Assembly: GCA_004322085.1 (NCBI GenBank)
Contig: SCRR01000057.1
Location: 1-37,998, forward strand
DNA: 37,998 bases
DNA from: Burkholderiaceae bacterium
GTDB taxonomy: Bacteria > Pseudomonadota > Gammaproteobacteria > Burkholderiales > Burkholderiaceae_C
Reading direction: 5' to 3'
Shown here: piece after piece, positions 1 to 7,482 of the stretch
Layout of the letters: each line of letters starts with the position of its first letter
How positions within the stretch are numbered: the stretch's first letter is position 1
The notes under the pieces: model-generated
What the model was told of the DNA's origin: nothing
Database searches by the model: none
The model's input: only the letters and a program-made list of their open reading frames with translations
Translations under genes and position numbers: made by a program

Positions 1-119
1 TGGGGGTCGTCCATCAAATCAAGGGGTCCATCAGGCGAGTCGGTCGGGTCAGCAGGCTTGAAACAAAACCGGCAAACCGGTCAGCCCGGAACAGGCCGGG
101 TTTGTAGAATGGATTATCC
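1..119. promoter_or_regulatory. Upstream region of amgK with two short inverted repeats
   Basis: No complete gene is visible here. Two GC-rich inverted repeats stand close together: ACCGGCAAACCGGT at 68-81 and CCCGG-AACAGG-CCGGG at 85-100. A TAGAAT hexamer at 105-110 could be a -10 element, but no good -35 pairs with it. On the minus strand an ATG at 14 opens toward the window edge. In related bacteria the gene diverging from amgK is often lptD, but four codons are not enough to call it. Confidence 0.3.
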
Positions 120-1229
120 ATGAGCCTGCTTAATCCTCCGCCCACGCCTTCACCCTTTGTTGCACTTCGGGAGAGCGCCGTTACCTGGTCCGACCCGCAA
201 CGTGAAACCGCCTTTCACACCTGGCTGGCCGGCGTGGCTACGACGTATCAATTGCTGAGTGCGAGCCTGTGCACGGCGTCGGCCGATGCGAGCTTTCGGC
301 GCTACCTGCGCATAACCTCGGCCAGCGGGACCAGCTTCATCATCATGGACGCGCCGCCCGGGCAGGAGAACAGCGAACCCTTCGTCAGGATCGCCGCGCT
401 GATGCTGGAGGCGGGCTTGAACGTCCCTCGCGTGCTCGCCTGGGACGAAGCCTGCGGCTTCATGCTACTCAGTGACCTGGGTGCGCAAACCCTGATGGAC
501 GTGATCGATCGGGAACGGCCACAGGCCAACCAGGGCCTGTACCTGCAGGCGGTCGATGCGCTGCTCCTGTGGCAGCGCGCGTCGCGCCCCGGCGTGCTGC
601 CGCCCTACGACGCGGCGCTGCTGCAGCGCGAACTCGCGCTGTTCCCTGACTGGTATCTGACGCAGCACCGGGGCGTGGCAGTGCAAGGCCCGCTGCGCGA
701 GACACTGGACAAAACCTTTGCCACCATCGTCGCACACAACCTGGCCGCCCCCAGCGTGTACGTGCACCGCGACTTCATGCCCCGAAATCTGATGGTTGCG
801 TCCCCGGCACTCGGCGTGCTCGACTTCCAGGACGCGGTCTACGGCCCGGCCACGTACGACATCGCGAGCCTGATGCGCGATGCGTTCCTGAGCTGGGAGG
901 AAGACTTCGTGCTCGACATCACGGTCCGCTACTGGGACAAGGCGCGCCGCGCCGGGCTGCTGGACTTCGAGGACTGGCACAGTGACTTCGGCTCGTTCTA
1001 TCGCAGTGTGGAATGGATGGGCCTGCAGCGCCATCTGAAAGTCGCGGGTATTTTTGCGCGGCTGACGCTGCGCGACGGCAAGCCCCAATACCTCGCCGAT
1101 ACGCCACGCTTCATTGGCTACATTCGCGCCACCGCGAGCCGTTACCGCGAGCTCACGCCCCTGCTGCGGCTGATCGACCGGGTCGAGGGCACCGAGGCTG
1201 CGACGGGCTATGCGTATGGCAGAGTTTGA
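120..1229 (+). CDS. amgK: AmgK-like N-acetylmuramate/N-acetylglucosamine kinase (aminoglycoside phosphotransferase fold)
   Basis: A 369-residue cytosolic kinase of the APH/choline-kinase fold (COG3178). The catalytic loop is visible as VHRDFMPRN with Asp218 and Asn223, followed by the metal-binding DFQD at 235-238. Members phosphorylate MurNAc or GlcNAc at the anomeric carbon during cell-wall recycling, bypassing de novo UDP-MurNAc synthesis. In Pseudomonas and many betaproteobacteria the partner nucleotidyltransferase gene murU follows directly. Here rsmE follows instead, so the specific AmgK role rests on sequence character and not on context. The ATG at 120 is the only sensible start before the first conserved block. 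A more general phosphotransferase role remains possible. Confidence 0.75.
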   Translation: MSLLNPPPTPSPFVALRESAVTWSDPQRETAFHTWLAGVATTYQLLSASLCTASADASFRRYLRITSASGTSFIIMDAPPGQENSEPFVRIAALMLEAGLNVPRVLAWDEACGFMLLSDLGAQTLMDVIDRERPQANQGLYLQAVDALLLWQRASRPGVLPPYDAALLQRELALFPDWYLTQHRGVAVQGPLRETLDKTFATIVAHNLAAPSVYVHRDFMPRNLMVASPALGVLDFQDAVYGPATYDIASLMRDAFLSWEEDFVLDITVRYWDKARRAGLLDFEDWHSDFGSFYRSVEWMGLQRHLKVAGIFARLTLRDGKPQYLADTPRFIGYIRATASRYRELTPLLRLIDRVEGTEAATGYAYGRV

Positions 1230-1262
1230 AGAGAAAGCACCTGAAGCCGATACCGTATATTC

Positions 1263-1289
1263 ACTGTTAGCTATTATTTTCATAGTATT
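1263..1289. repeat. Dispersed AT-rich repeat, copy A (27 bases)
   Basis: An AT-rich patch in a GC-rich setting, between amgK and rsmE. Its reverse complement matches the stretch at 31118-31144, just after dnaN, at 23 of 27 positions by hand count, sharing the core ATAGCTAACAGT. This points to a dispersed repeat family and not to chance. Confidence 0.65.
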
Positions 1290-1298
1290 GACTATTTG

Positions 1299-2036
1299 AT
1301 GCCGCGCTTTTACTGCCCCGTGCCGCTCGCCACCGGCGCCATGCTGGAGCTGCCCGCAGACGCCGCACGCCACGTGCAGGTGCTGCGCCTGCAGCCTGGC
1401 CACGCCATCACGCTGTTCAATGGCACGGGCGGCGAATGGGAGGCCAGCGTGACCCGCATGGGCCGCAGCGCCGTGCAGGTGGCGGTTGGCGCACATGACC
1501 CCGTGGAACGCGAAGCGGCGCGCAGCGTGCACCTGCTGGCCGCGATCAGCGCCAATGAGCGCATGGACTGGCTGGTGGAAAAGGCCACCGAGCTCGGCGC
1601 GGCCAGCCTCACGCCGCTGCTGGCCGAGCGCAGCCTGCTCAAACTCAAGGGCGAGCGCGCCGACAAAAAACTGGCGCGCTGGCGTGCTGTGGCGAGCGCG
1701 GCCTGCGAGCAGTGCGGGCGCAACCGCGTGCCGCCGATGCACGGCGCGCCAAGTCTGGCCGACTGGCTGGAACGCAACGGCGGGGCTGGCGCGCCGCCCG
1801 ATGTGCCGACTCGCGGCACGCGACTGCTGCTGTCGCTGCGCGGCGACGCGCGTGCACTGCGCGAAGTCGCGGCCGGCGCCGGCCCTGTGACACTGTTGTC
1901 CGGCCCCGAAGGGGGCCTGACGCCAGCCGAACAGGCCGCCGCGCTGGAGGCCGGTTTCGTGCCGGTCACGCTGGGCCCGCGCGTGCTGCGCGCCGAGACC
2001 GCGCCGCTGGCGGCGCTGGTGGTGCTCACGCTCTAG
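1299..2036 (+). CDS. rsmE: RsmE, 16S rRNA (uracil-1498-N3)-methyltransferase
   Basis: A 245-residue SPOUT-class methyltransferase that methylates N3 of U1498 in 16S rRNA using S-adenosylmethionine. The N-terminal PUA-like part begins with RFYCP and contains HVQVLRLQPGH. The C-terminal knotted SAM-binding part carries LLSGPEGGLTPAE and LGPRVLRAETAPLAAL, the family signatures. The length matches the usual 240-250 residues. A TTG at 1296 directly precedes the ATG at 1299; I take the ATG. No clear Shine-Dalgarno is present, because the dispersed repeat at 1263-1289 occupies the upstream space. The gene is separated from amgK by about 70 bases and may be cotranscribed with it. Confidence 0.9.
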   Translation: MPRFYCPVPLATGAMLELPADAARHVQVLRLQPGHAITLFNGTGGEWEASVTRMGRSAVQVAVGAHDPVEREAARSVHLLAAISANERMDWLVEKATELGAASLTPLLAERSLLKLKGERADKKLARWRAVASAACEQCGRNRVPPMHGAPSLADWLERNGGAGAPPDVPTRGTRLLLSLRGDARALREVAAGAGPVTLLSGPEGGLTPAEQAAALEAGFVPVTLGPRVLRAETAPLAALVVLTL

Positions 2037-2043
2037 GTTCTCC

Positions 2044-2080
2044 GCTATTTCAATAGCACCCTGCGCAGGGCTTGCAAGGG
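2044..2080. repeat. Palindromic intergenic repeat (GCTATT/AATAGC type)
   Basis: Just after rsmE, GCTATTTCAATAGC (2044-2057) is a near-perfect palindrome. The self-complementary CCCTGCGCAGGG follows at 2059-2070. The core resembles other AGCTAT-type patches in this window. It sits between convergent genes and could also act as a bidirectional transcription stop, but it has no T tract. Confidence 0.5.
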
Positions 2081-2122
2081 CTGTCGCCCGATCCGACCCC
2101 GAACTCGCACGGACGCGCCGAC

Positions 2123-3415
2123 TCAGCGGATGCGCGGCGGCGCCAGCAGTTGCTCGGGCGTGGTGAAGTAGGCGGCCGTCGCGCCGCGCCTCTCGCGCGC
2201 CCGCGCCAATTCGTGCCGCGCCACGCTGCGCAGGTGCACCTCGTCGGGCCCGTCCATCAGGTGCAGGGCACGGCCCCAGGTCCAGAAATAGGCCAGCGGG
2301 GTGTCGGGCGACAGGCCCATGGCGCCGAACACCTGCATGGCACGGTCCACCACGCGGGTTTGCAGCCGCGCCGCCACCACCTTGATGCCGGCCACGTCGG
2401 CCCGGCTTTGTGCGCTTAGGTCCGCATGGGCGTCCTGGTCCAGCGCCCACGCGGCGCGCAGCACCAGCAGCCGCGCCTGGTCGATCTCCAGGCGCGACTC
2501 GGCGATCCACTCCTGCACGTTGGAAAAGTCGGCCAGGTACTTGCCGAAGGCGCGCCGCTCCAAGGTGCGCTCGCAGGCCAGCGCCAGCGCGAGTTCGCAC
2601 TGGCCGATGGTGCGCATGCAGTGGTGGATGCGGCCCGGCCCGAGCCGTGCCTGCGCCATCGCGAACCCCGCGCCCTCGGCTCCCAGCAGGTTCGCGGCCG
2701 GCACGCGCACGTTCTGCAGCACGATTTCGCAATGTCCTTCGAGCGCATGGTGTTGCATGATGGCAATGTTGCGCACCAGGCGCAGGCCCGGCGTGTCCAT
2801 CGGCACCAGCACCAGGCTGTGCCGGCCGTGCTTTGACGCTTGGCCGCCGTCGCCGCCGCTCTCGCACATCACGATCAGCAGCCTGCAGTGCGGATGTGCG
2901 GCGCCGGTGACGAACCATTTACGGCCATTGAGCACCAGCGCATCGCCATCATGGCGGAGCGTGGTCTGCAGGTTGGTCGGGTCGGACGAGGCCACGTCGG
3001 GCTCGGACATGGCAAAGGCCGAGCGCATCGTGCCGTGCAGCAGCGGATCCAGCCACTGCACGCGCTGCGCCGGCGTGGCAAAGCGATGCAGCAGCTCGAT
3101 GTTGCCGGTGTCGGGCGCGCTGCAGTTGAACACCTCAGGCGCCCACGGCAGGCGGCCCATGATCTCGGCCAGCGGCGCATAGTCGAGGTTGCACAGGCGG
3201 GTGCCAGGCTCGTCCTCGCGCAGTCCCGGCAGAAACAGGTTCCACAACCCCTGCTCGCGCGCGAGCGCCTTCAGGTCTTCCAGAAACGCCGGCGGGTACT
3301 GCCCCTCGGCCACCGCCTGGTGCCAGGCGGCGTTATAGGGCAGCACATAGCGCGCCATGAAGTCTTCGAGACGCTGGCACAGATCCTGGGCGCGTGGGGA
3401 AAGGGCAAAGTCCAT
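2123..3415 (-). CDS. Acyl-CoA dehydrogenase family protein
   Basis: A 430-residue flavoprotein of the acyl-CoA dehydrogenase fold, which oxidises acyl-CoA to enoyl-CoA with FAD and passes electrons to ETF. Visible family blocks are AMSEPDVASSDP (FAD/substrate region), LNGRKWFVTGA, the arginine-rich helix ERTLERRAFGKYLADF, and the C-terminal VFGAMGLSPDTPLAYFW. The open frame extends 24 codons further upstream, but MDFALSPRAQ at 3415 is the natural start because it begins the N-terminal helical domain and the upstream part overlaps norB. It lies 13 bp downstream of norB on the same strand, so the two are probably cotranscribed. The substrate cannot be told from sequence. Confidence 0.9.
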   Translation of the reverse strand: MDFALSPRAQDLCQRLEDFMARYVLPYNAAWHQAVAEGQYPPAFLEDLKALAREQGLWNLFLPGLREDEPGTRLCNLDYAPLAEIMGRLPWAPEVFNCSAPDTGNIELLHRFATPAQRVQWLDPLLHGTMRSAFAMSEPDVASSDPTNLQTTLRHDGDALVLNGRKWFVTGAAHPHCRLLIVMCESGGDGGQASKHGRHSLVLVPMDTPGLRLVRNIAIMQHHALEGHCEIVLQNVRVPAANLLGAEGAGFAMAQARLGPGRIHHCMRTIGQCELALALACERTLERRAFGKYLADFSNVQEWIAESRLEIDQARLLVLRAAWALDQDAHADLSAQSRADVAGIKVVAARLQTRVVDRAMQVFGAMGLSPDTPLAYFWTWGRALHLMDGPDEVHLRSVARHELARARERRGATAAYFTTPEQLLAPPRIR

Positions 3416-3428
3416 GTGGCATTGTCGA

Positions 3429-5708
3429 TCAGACCTTGACGGGGGCACCGGTGGAGACCCGTTTTTCTGGCGTACGGCGGTCTGCACGCATCAGTTGCCA
3501 GGCAAACAGGGCGAGGCAGACGACGCCGAGCGAGAACACGATGTCGCCGGGCACGCGCAGCCAGACGAAGGTTTCCATCCAGTGCGAATGCACGACCGCT
3601 GCCGAACGCGCGTACCACACCCCTCGTGTGATGCTGGCCCAGGCCTGGTAGATGCCGGCCGGCACGAGCGAGATGAACACCATCATGCCCAAGCCGATGT
3701 TGAGGAGCCAGAACATTGGCGCAAGCAGACGGTCCGACCAGGCGGCGCGGCTGACCAGTCCGCGCAGGCAGAACAGCAACAGGCCGATGCCGAGCATGCC
3801 GTAGACACCGAACAGTGCGGCGTGTCCGTGCGCCGCCGTCAGGTTCATGCCCTGCATGTAGTACAGCGCGATCGGGGTATTGACGGAGAAGCCCAGCACA
3901 CCGGCGCCCACCACGTTCCAGAAGCCCACGGCGATAAAGCACAGGATCGGCCAGCGGTAGGCCTGCACCCAGTGCGCGGCCTTGGAGCGCTGGTAGTTGC
4001 GCCAGGCCTCGATGCCGATCATGGCGAGCGGCACGACTTCCAGTGCAGAGAACATTGAACCAATCGCAATCACCGCGGTCGGGGTGCCCGTGAAGTACAG
4101 GTGATGCAGCGTGCCCAGGATGCCGGCAAACAGGAAGACGATGGTTTCCAGCACGATCGCGGCATTCGCGGTGGCGGCATGGATCAGGCCCAGACGCGTG
4201 AACAGCAGGGCAATGACCGCGGTGGCAAACACTTCGAAGAAACCTTCGACCCACAGGTGCACCAGCCACCAGCGCCAGTACTCGATGATCGAGTAGTGGC
4301 TGTGCTGGCCCCAGACCAGCGAGGTCGCGTAGAAGCCGCCAATGCACAGCGCCGCGAGGAACACCATGGCGATCAGGCCGCGGCTCTCGGATGGCTTTTT
4401 GAGCGCCGGCAGCAGGCCGCGACCGAGCAGGACCACCCACAGCAGCAGGCCGATGAACAGCAGGATCTGCCAGACACGGCCCATGGTGGTGTATTCCAGC
4501 CCCTGATTGCCGATCCAGAAACCGAATGAGCTCCCCAGGTGTTGCAAAGTGCCGATCCAGCCGGTGACCGTGGAGCCGACCACGATGAAGAGCAGAGCAT
4601 AGAACAGCACGTTGACGCCCAGCTTCTGATACTTGGGCTCGTGGCCCGAGATGGCGGGTGCGATGTACAGGCCGGTGGCCAGCCAGGCAGTGGCGATCCA
4701 CAATACCGCAAACTGGGTGTGGATGGTGCGGCTGACGACGTACGGCAGGATTTCGGCCAATGGGAAGCCGAAGAAGCTCCTGCCCTCGACCGTGTAATGC
4801 GCTGTGATCACGCCCATGCCGACCTGGGCCAGAATCAGCCCAATCACGACGAGGAAGTATTTCCTGGTCGCGCGCATGGAGGGCGTGGGTTTCAGGTCAA
4901 ACAGCGGATCCGCTTCGGGCGGCGTGGGGTCGCCCACTTCCTTGCTGGTCGAGTGGAAGAAGATCATCGCGGCGATGGCGGCAATCATCAGCAGCACGCT
5001 GGCGATGGACCAGATGCCGGTGCCTGCGGTCGGCGTATTGCCGACCAGCGGCTCGTGCGGCCAGTTGCTGGTGTAGCTCAAAGCGTGCTCGCCCGGACGG
5101 TCGGTGGTGGCCGACCAGGCGCTCCAGAAGAAGAAGGCGGCAAGGGCCTGACGATCGGCCGGATCCGGCAGCGCGTCGGCGTTCATCGCGTATTGCTCGC
5201 GTAATTTGTCCAGCGCGGCGTCGTCGCCGAACAGTCCGGCGTAATGCCGCGCCACCTGTCGCACGGCCTCGGCCCGCTCGCGCGAGAGCGTGATCACGCC
5301 GGTCGCCGCATCGTAGGTGTTGCGCCGCATCTCGACCTGCAGCAAGGCATCGAGCCGGCCCTGCTGTCCGACATCGAGTTCCTCGAAGGACTTGCGGTAG
5401 TCGCGCTGGGCCCAGATCTCGCGCAGGGCCAACGCCTCGCGGTGCAGCCAGTCCGCGGACCAGTCCGGCGCCAGATAGGCACCATGACCCCAGACCGTGC
5501 CCAATTGCTGGCCGCCTGCTGACAGCCAGGCCTCTTGGCCGCGCTGTACTTGGCCAACCGAGAAAATGGCTTCACCGCTGCTGCTGACGACCTGCTGCGG
5601 GATGGGCGGCGCCTGGAGGTAAATCTCGCGTCCGACCCAACCGAGCACGGCAAAGGAAAGCGCACAGATGACGGCCAGCCAGGTCCAGAGTTTGCGCGTG
5701 GCATGCAT
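3429..5708 (-). CDS. norB: Nitric oxide reductase, single-subunit quinol-dependent type (qNOR)
   Basis: A membrane enzyme of about 759 residues that reduces two NO to N2O with electrons from quinol. The N-terminal extension, which replaces the NorC subunit (REIYLQAPPIPQQVV, then VQRGQEAWLSAGG), is followed by a multi-helix heme-copper-oxidase-like core. Candidate metal-ligand segments are RTIHTQFAVLW, LVHLWVEGFFEVF, LHHLYFTGTP and AHGHAALFGVYGM. There is no separate norC, consistent with the quinol type. An upstream in-frame ATG lies at 5726. I prefer the ATG at 5708 because AGGA stands 8 bases before it and MHATRKLW matches the usual N-terminus. A perfect FNR/Dnr-type box lies about 100 bp upstream. 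The gene acts in NO detoxification or denitrification. Confidence 0.93.
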   Translation of the reverse strand: MHATRKLWTWLAVICALSFAVLGWVGREIYLQAPPIPQQVVSSSGEAIFSVGQVQRGQEAWLSAGGQQLGTVWGHGAYLAPDWSADWLHREALALREIWAQRDYRKSFEELDVGQQGRLDALLQVEMRRNTYDAATGVITLSRERAEAVRQVARHYAGLFGDDAALDKLREQYAMNADALPDPADRQALAAFFFWSAWSATTDRPGEHALSYTSNWPHEPLVGNTPTAGTGIWSIASVLLMIAAIAAMIFFHSTSKEVGDPTPPEADPLFDLKPTPSMRATRKYFLVVIGLILAQVGMGVITAHYTVEGRSFFGFPLAEILPYVVSRTIHTQFAVLWIATAWLATGLYIAPAISGHEPKYQKLGVNVLFYALLFIVVGSTVTGWIGTLQHLGSSFGFWIGNQGLEYTTMGRVWQILLFIGLLLWVVLLGRGLLPALKKPSESRGLIAMVFLAALCIGGFYATSLVWGQHSHYSIIEYWRWWLVHLWVEGFFEVFATAVIALLFTRLGLIHAATANAAIVLETIVFLFAGILGTLHHLYFTGTPTAVIAIGSMFSALEVVPLAMIGIEAWRNYQRSKAAHWVQAYRWPILCFIAVGFWNVVGAGVLGFSVNTPIALYYMQGMNLTAAHGHAALFGVYGMLGIGLLLFCLRGLVSRAAWSDRLLAPMFWLLNIGLGMMVFISLVPAGIYQAWASITRGVWYARSAAVVHSHWMETFVWLRVPGDIVFSLGVVCLALFAWQLMRADRRTPEKRVSTGAPVKV

Positions 5709-5780
5709 GGAAATATCCTGTTTCATTAGAGTTAAAGAATCCTGCGGGCCCGCCCTTTTTCGAATGACTCGCTAAGGTTT

Positions 5781-5822
5781 ATTTTCAAAGACTCTTTTGG
5801 AAGGGCATTTGATTTAAATCAA
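5781..5822 (-). promoter_or_regulatory. FNR/Dnr-type promoter of norB
   Basis: TTGATTTAAATCAA at 5809-5822 is a perfect CRP/FNR-family palindrome (TTGAT-N4-ATCAA), the type used by FNR, Dnr and NnrR. If the site sits at -41.5, transcription would begin near 5774. GAAAAT on the minus strand at 5781-5786 would then be a 4/6 match to a -10 element. This fits oxygen- or NO-dependent activation of norB. The bases between here and the plus-strand gene at 6062 show nothing else that I can name. Confidence 0.75.
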
Positions 5823-6061
5823 TATCAGGGTAATCCCTTAGTTTTGATGGGGAAGCCGAGTGGTCGCGATGCATCCATGCGGCGAAAAAACAACCACCGG
5901 CAATCCGGGGAGCCAAAGCCTGTACCTGCCGGGCCCGTAGGCAAACGCCGGACGCATCGCCTACACTGCGCCTTGATACCGCTACCGGATTGGCTGGCAC
6001 CTCGGCGGCGCAGGCTTGAAGCGCGCAGCGGGTCATTCAACTCACACTTCAAGGAAACATC

Positions 6062-6535
6062 ATGGGCTTGCTCGATTCGGTAATTGGCGCAGTGACGGGT
6101 GGTGGGCAGCAGCAGCCGCAAGGCGGCGCGGCCGCGGGTGGCCTGGGCGGCCTTTTCGGCATGTTGACCAGCAATCCGCAGCTATTGCAGGCGGCCGCCA
6201 GCATGCTCAGTAACGAGGGTGGCCACGGCGGCTTGGGGGGGCTGGTGGGAAAGTTCCAGCAAGCTGGCCTGGGTGACGCGGTCAACTCATGGATAGGCAC
6301 GGGGCAAAACCAGCCGGTGTCAGGCGACCAGATCACCAACGCGCTGGGCTCGGGCACCGTGGCCGATCTGGCCAGCAAACTGGGGGTGGCCCCGGGTGAG
6401 GCCGCAGGCCAGTTGGCCCAGGTACTGCCGGGATTGATCAACCACCTCACGCCCACCGGCGAGGCGCCGGCCGGCGGCCTGGGCAATGCCGGCGAGTTGA
6501 TGGGCATGCTGGGTGGTTTACTACATAAATCCTAG
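6062..6535 (+). CDS. YidB-family (DUF937) glycine-rich protein
   Basis: A 157-residue protein of the YidB/DUF937 family, whose role is not established. It starts MGLLDSVIGAVTGGG, with low-complexity glycine/glutamine stretches. The conserved body is GLGDAVNSWIGTGQNQPVSGDQI, followed by LASKLGVAPGEAAGQLAQVLPGLIN, and the tail is LMGMLGGLL. There is no signal peptide or transmembrane helix. AAGGA lies just upstream of the ATG at 6062, supporting the start. It stands alone, with norB diverging upstream and a convergent hydrolase downstream. The name YidB is unrelated to the membrane insertase YidC found elsewhere in the window. Confidence 0.8.
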   Translation: MGLLDSVIGAVTGGGQQQPQGGAAAGGLGGLFGMLTSNPQLLQAAASMLSNEGGHGGLGGLVGKFQQAGLGDAVNSWIGTGQNQPVSGDQITNALGSGTVADLASKLGVAPGEAAGQLAQVLPGLINHLTPTGEAPAGGLGNAGELMGMLGGLLHKS

Positions 6536-6583
6536 CTCACTGTGCAGGCCCAGTAAGGGTTCTCTGCTTATTTCATCAGCAAA

Positions 6584-6600
6584 CCTGACGAGGCGTCAGG
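6584..6600 (-). terminator. Possible weak terminator hairpin at the end of the hydrolase gene
   Basis: A perfect 7-bp stem CCTGACG/CGTCAGG with a three-base loop overlaps the stop codon of the minus-strand hydrolase. On that strand it is followed only by TTT, so termination would be weak. Confidence 0.3.
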
Positions 6601-7471
6601 GCACAAAGCGCTGGTCCAGCCAGGCCTTGAGTACGGCGAACACCGGTTCAGGTTCCTGCTCGTTGAAAATTTCGTGGTAGAGGCCATCGAAACACTTTGA
6701 CGTCAGCGCTTGCTTCGGCGCAGCATCAGCAAAGGCGCGGCTGCCTGTGGGATTCACCAGCTTGTCTTGGCCGGCCCATAGCAGCAGGGTCGGCACGCTC
6801 CAGCGCGGCGCTTCGATCAGCGTGGCGCGTCCCGCCTCGGCAATAAACAGCGCCAGCCGGGCCGCAATCCGGTCATGTACGCGCGGGTCGGCCCGGTACG
6901 CCGCCACCACCGCGGGGTCATGCGACAGGTACCGCACGTCCAGCCCGTTGCCGACACGCAGGTTCGGCGCAATCTTGGGCAGCGTGGAAACCAGGAGCTT
7001 CTGCAAGCCGCTGAGCCCCGCATCGAGCGCGGGCGAGGACAGCACCAGCGCCTCCACCGGCCGCAGCCCGAGCGAGACAAAGCGCGCCGCCACCAGCCCA
7101 CCCAGACTGTGGCCCAGCAAAATGAGTGGCGTCGCCGGAATCTTGCGTCGGCCCAAGCCGGCCCGCGTGTCGTCCACAATATCGCCCAAGTCGTCCAGCA
7201 GGCGGGTGGCCGAGCTCAAGCCGCCGCGCGGGCCGCCCGATTCGCCGTGGCCGTACTGGTCATAGCCGCGCACCTCGAAACCCCAGCTACCAAGGCGCCG
7301 TGCCAGTTTCTCGTAGCGGCCCATATGCTCACCCAGGCCGTGCACCAACAGCACCATGCCGCGCGGGCGGGAGCCGGTGTGCGCCGGCCAGTCATACAGG
7401 GCCAGGTTTTCGCCATCGCCCGCGGTGAAGGTCGAGAGGATGGCGCTGGTCGCGCCGTGCGCGGTGGCCAT
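6596..7471 (-). CDS. Alpha/beta hydrolase, monoacylglycerol-lipase-like (serine aminopeptidase S33 type)
   Basis: A 291-residue soluble hydrolase. It shows the oxyanion segment HGLGEHMGRY (about residues 44-53), the nucleophile elbow LGHSLGG with Ser122, the acid segment WAGQDKLVNP and the catalytic histidine in GLYHEIFNE. This arrangement matches the Hydrolase_4/monoglyceride lipase family, which cleaves monoacylglycerols or related esters. The open frame runs 86 codons further upstream, into the M20 peptidase gene. MATAHG at 7471 is the start that fits the domain. It begins 11 bp after the M20 peptidase stop, so it is the last gene of a three-gene minus-strand unit. The true substrate is unknown. 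Confidence 0.85.
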   Translation of the reverse strand: MATAHGATSAILSTFTAGDGENLALYDWPAHTGSRPRGMVLLVHGLGEHMGRYEKLARRLGSWGFEVRGYDQYGHGESGGPRGGLSSATRLLDDLGDIVDDTRAGLGRRKIPATPLILLGHSLGGLVAARFVSLGLRPVEALVLSSPALDAGLSGLQKLLVSTLPKIAPNLRVGNGLDVRYLSHDPAVVAAYRADPRVHDRIAARLALFIAEAGRATLIEAPRWSVPTLLLWAGQDKLVNPTGSRAFADAAPKQALTSKCFDGLYHEIFNEQEPEPVFAVLKAWLDQRFVP

Positions 7472-7482
7472 GGCCGGCGCAC

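Noticed and set aside
1-14. Start of lptD on the minus strand
   Set aside because: Plausible by synteny, but only about four codons would be present and they are not diagnostic.
465-2918. 817-codon open frame on the minus strand
   Set aside because: It lies opposite amgK and rsmE, runs into the acyl-CoA dehydrogenase, has an Arg/Ala/Gly-rich composition without motifs, and is an artefact of high GC content.
3271-4701. 476-codon minus-strand frame across the norB/acyl-CoA dehydrogenase junction
   Set aside because: It is out of frame with both well-supported genes and carries only frame-shifted versions of their sequence.
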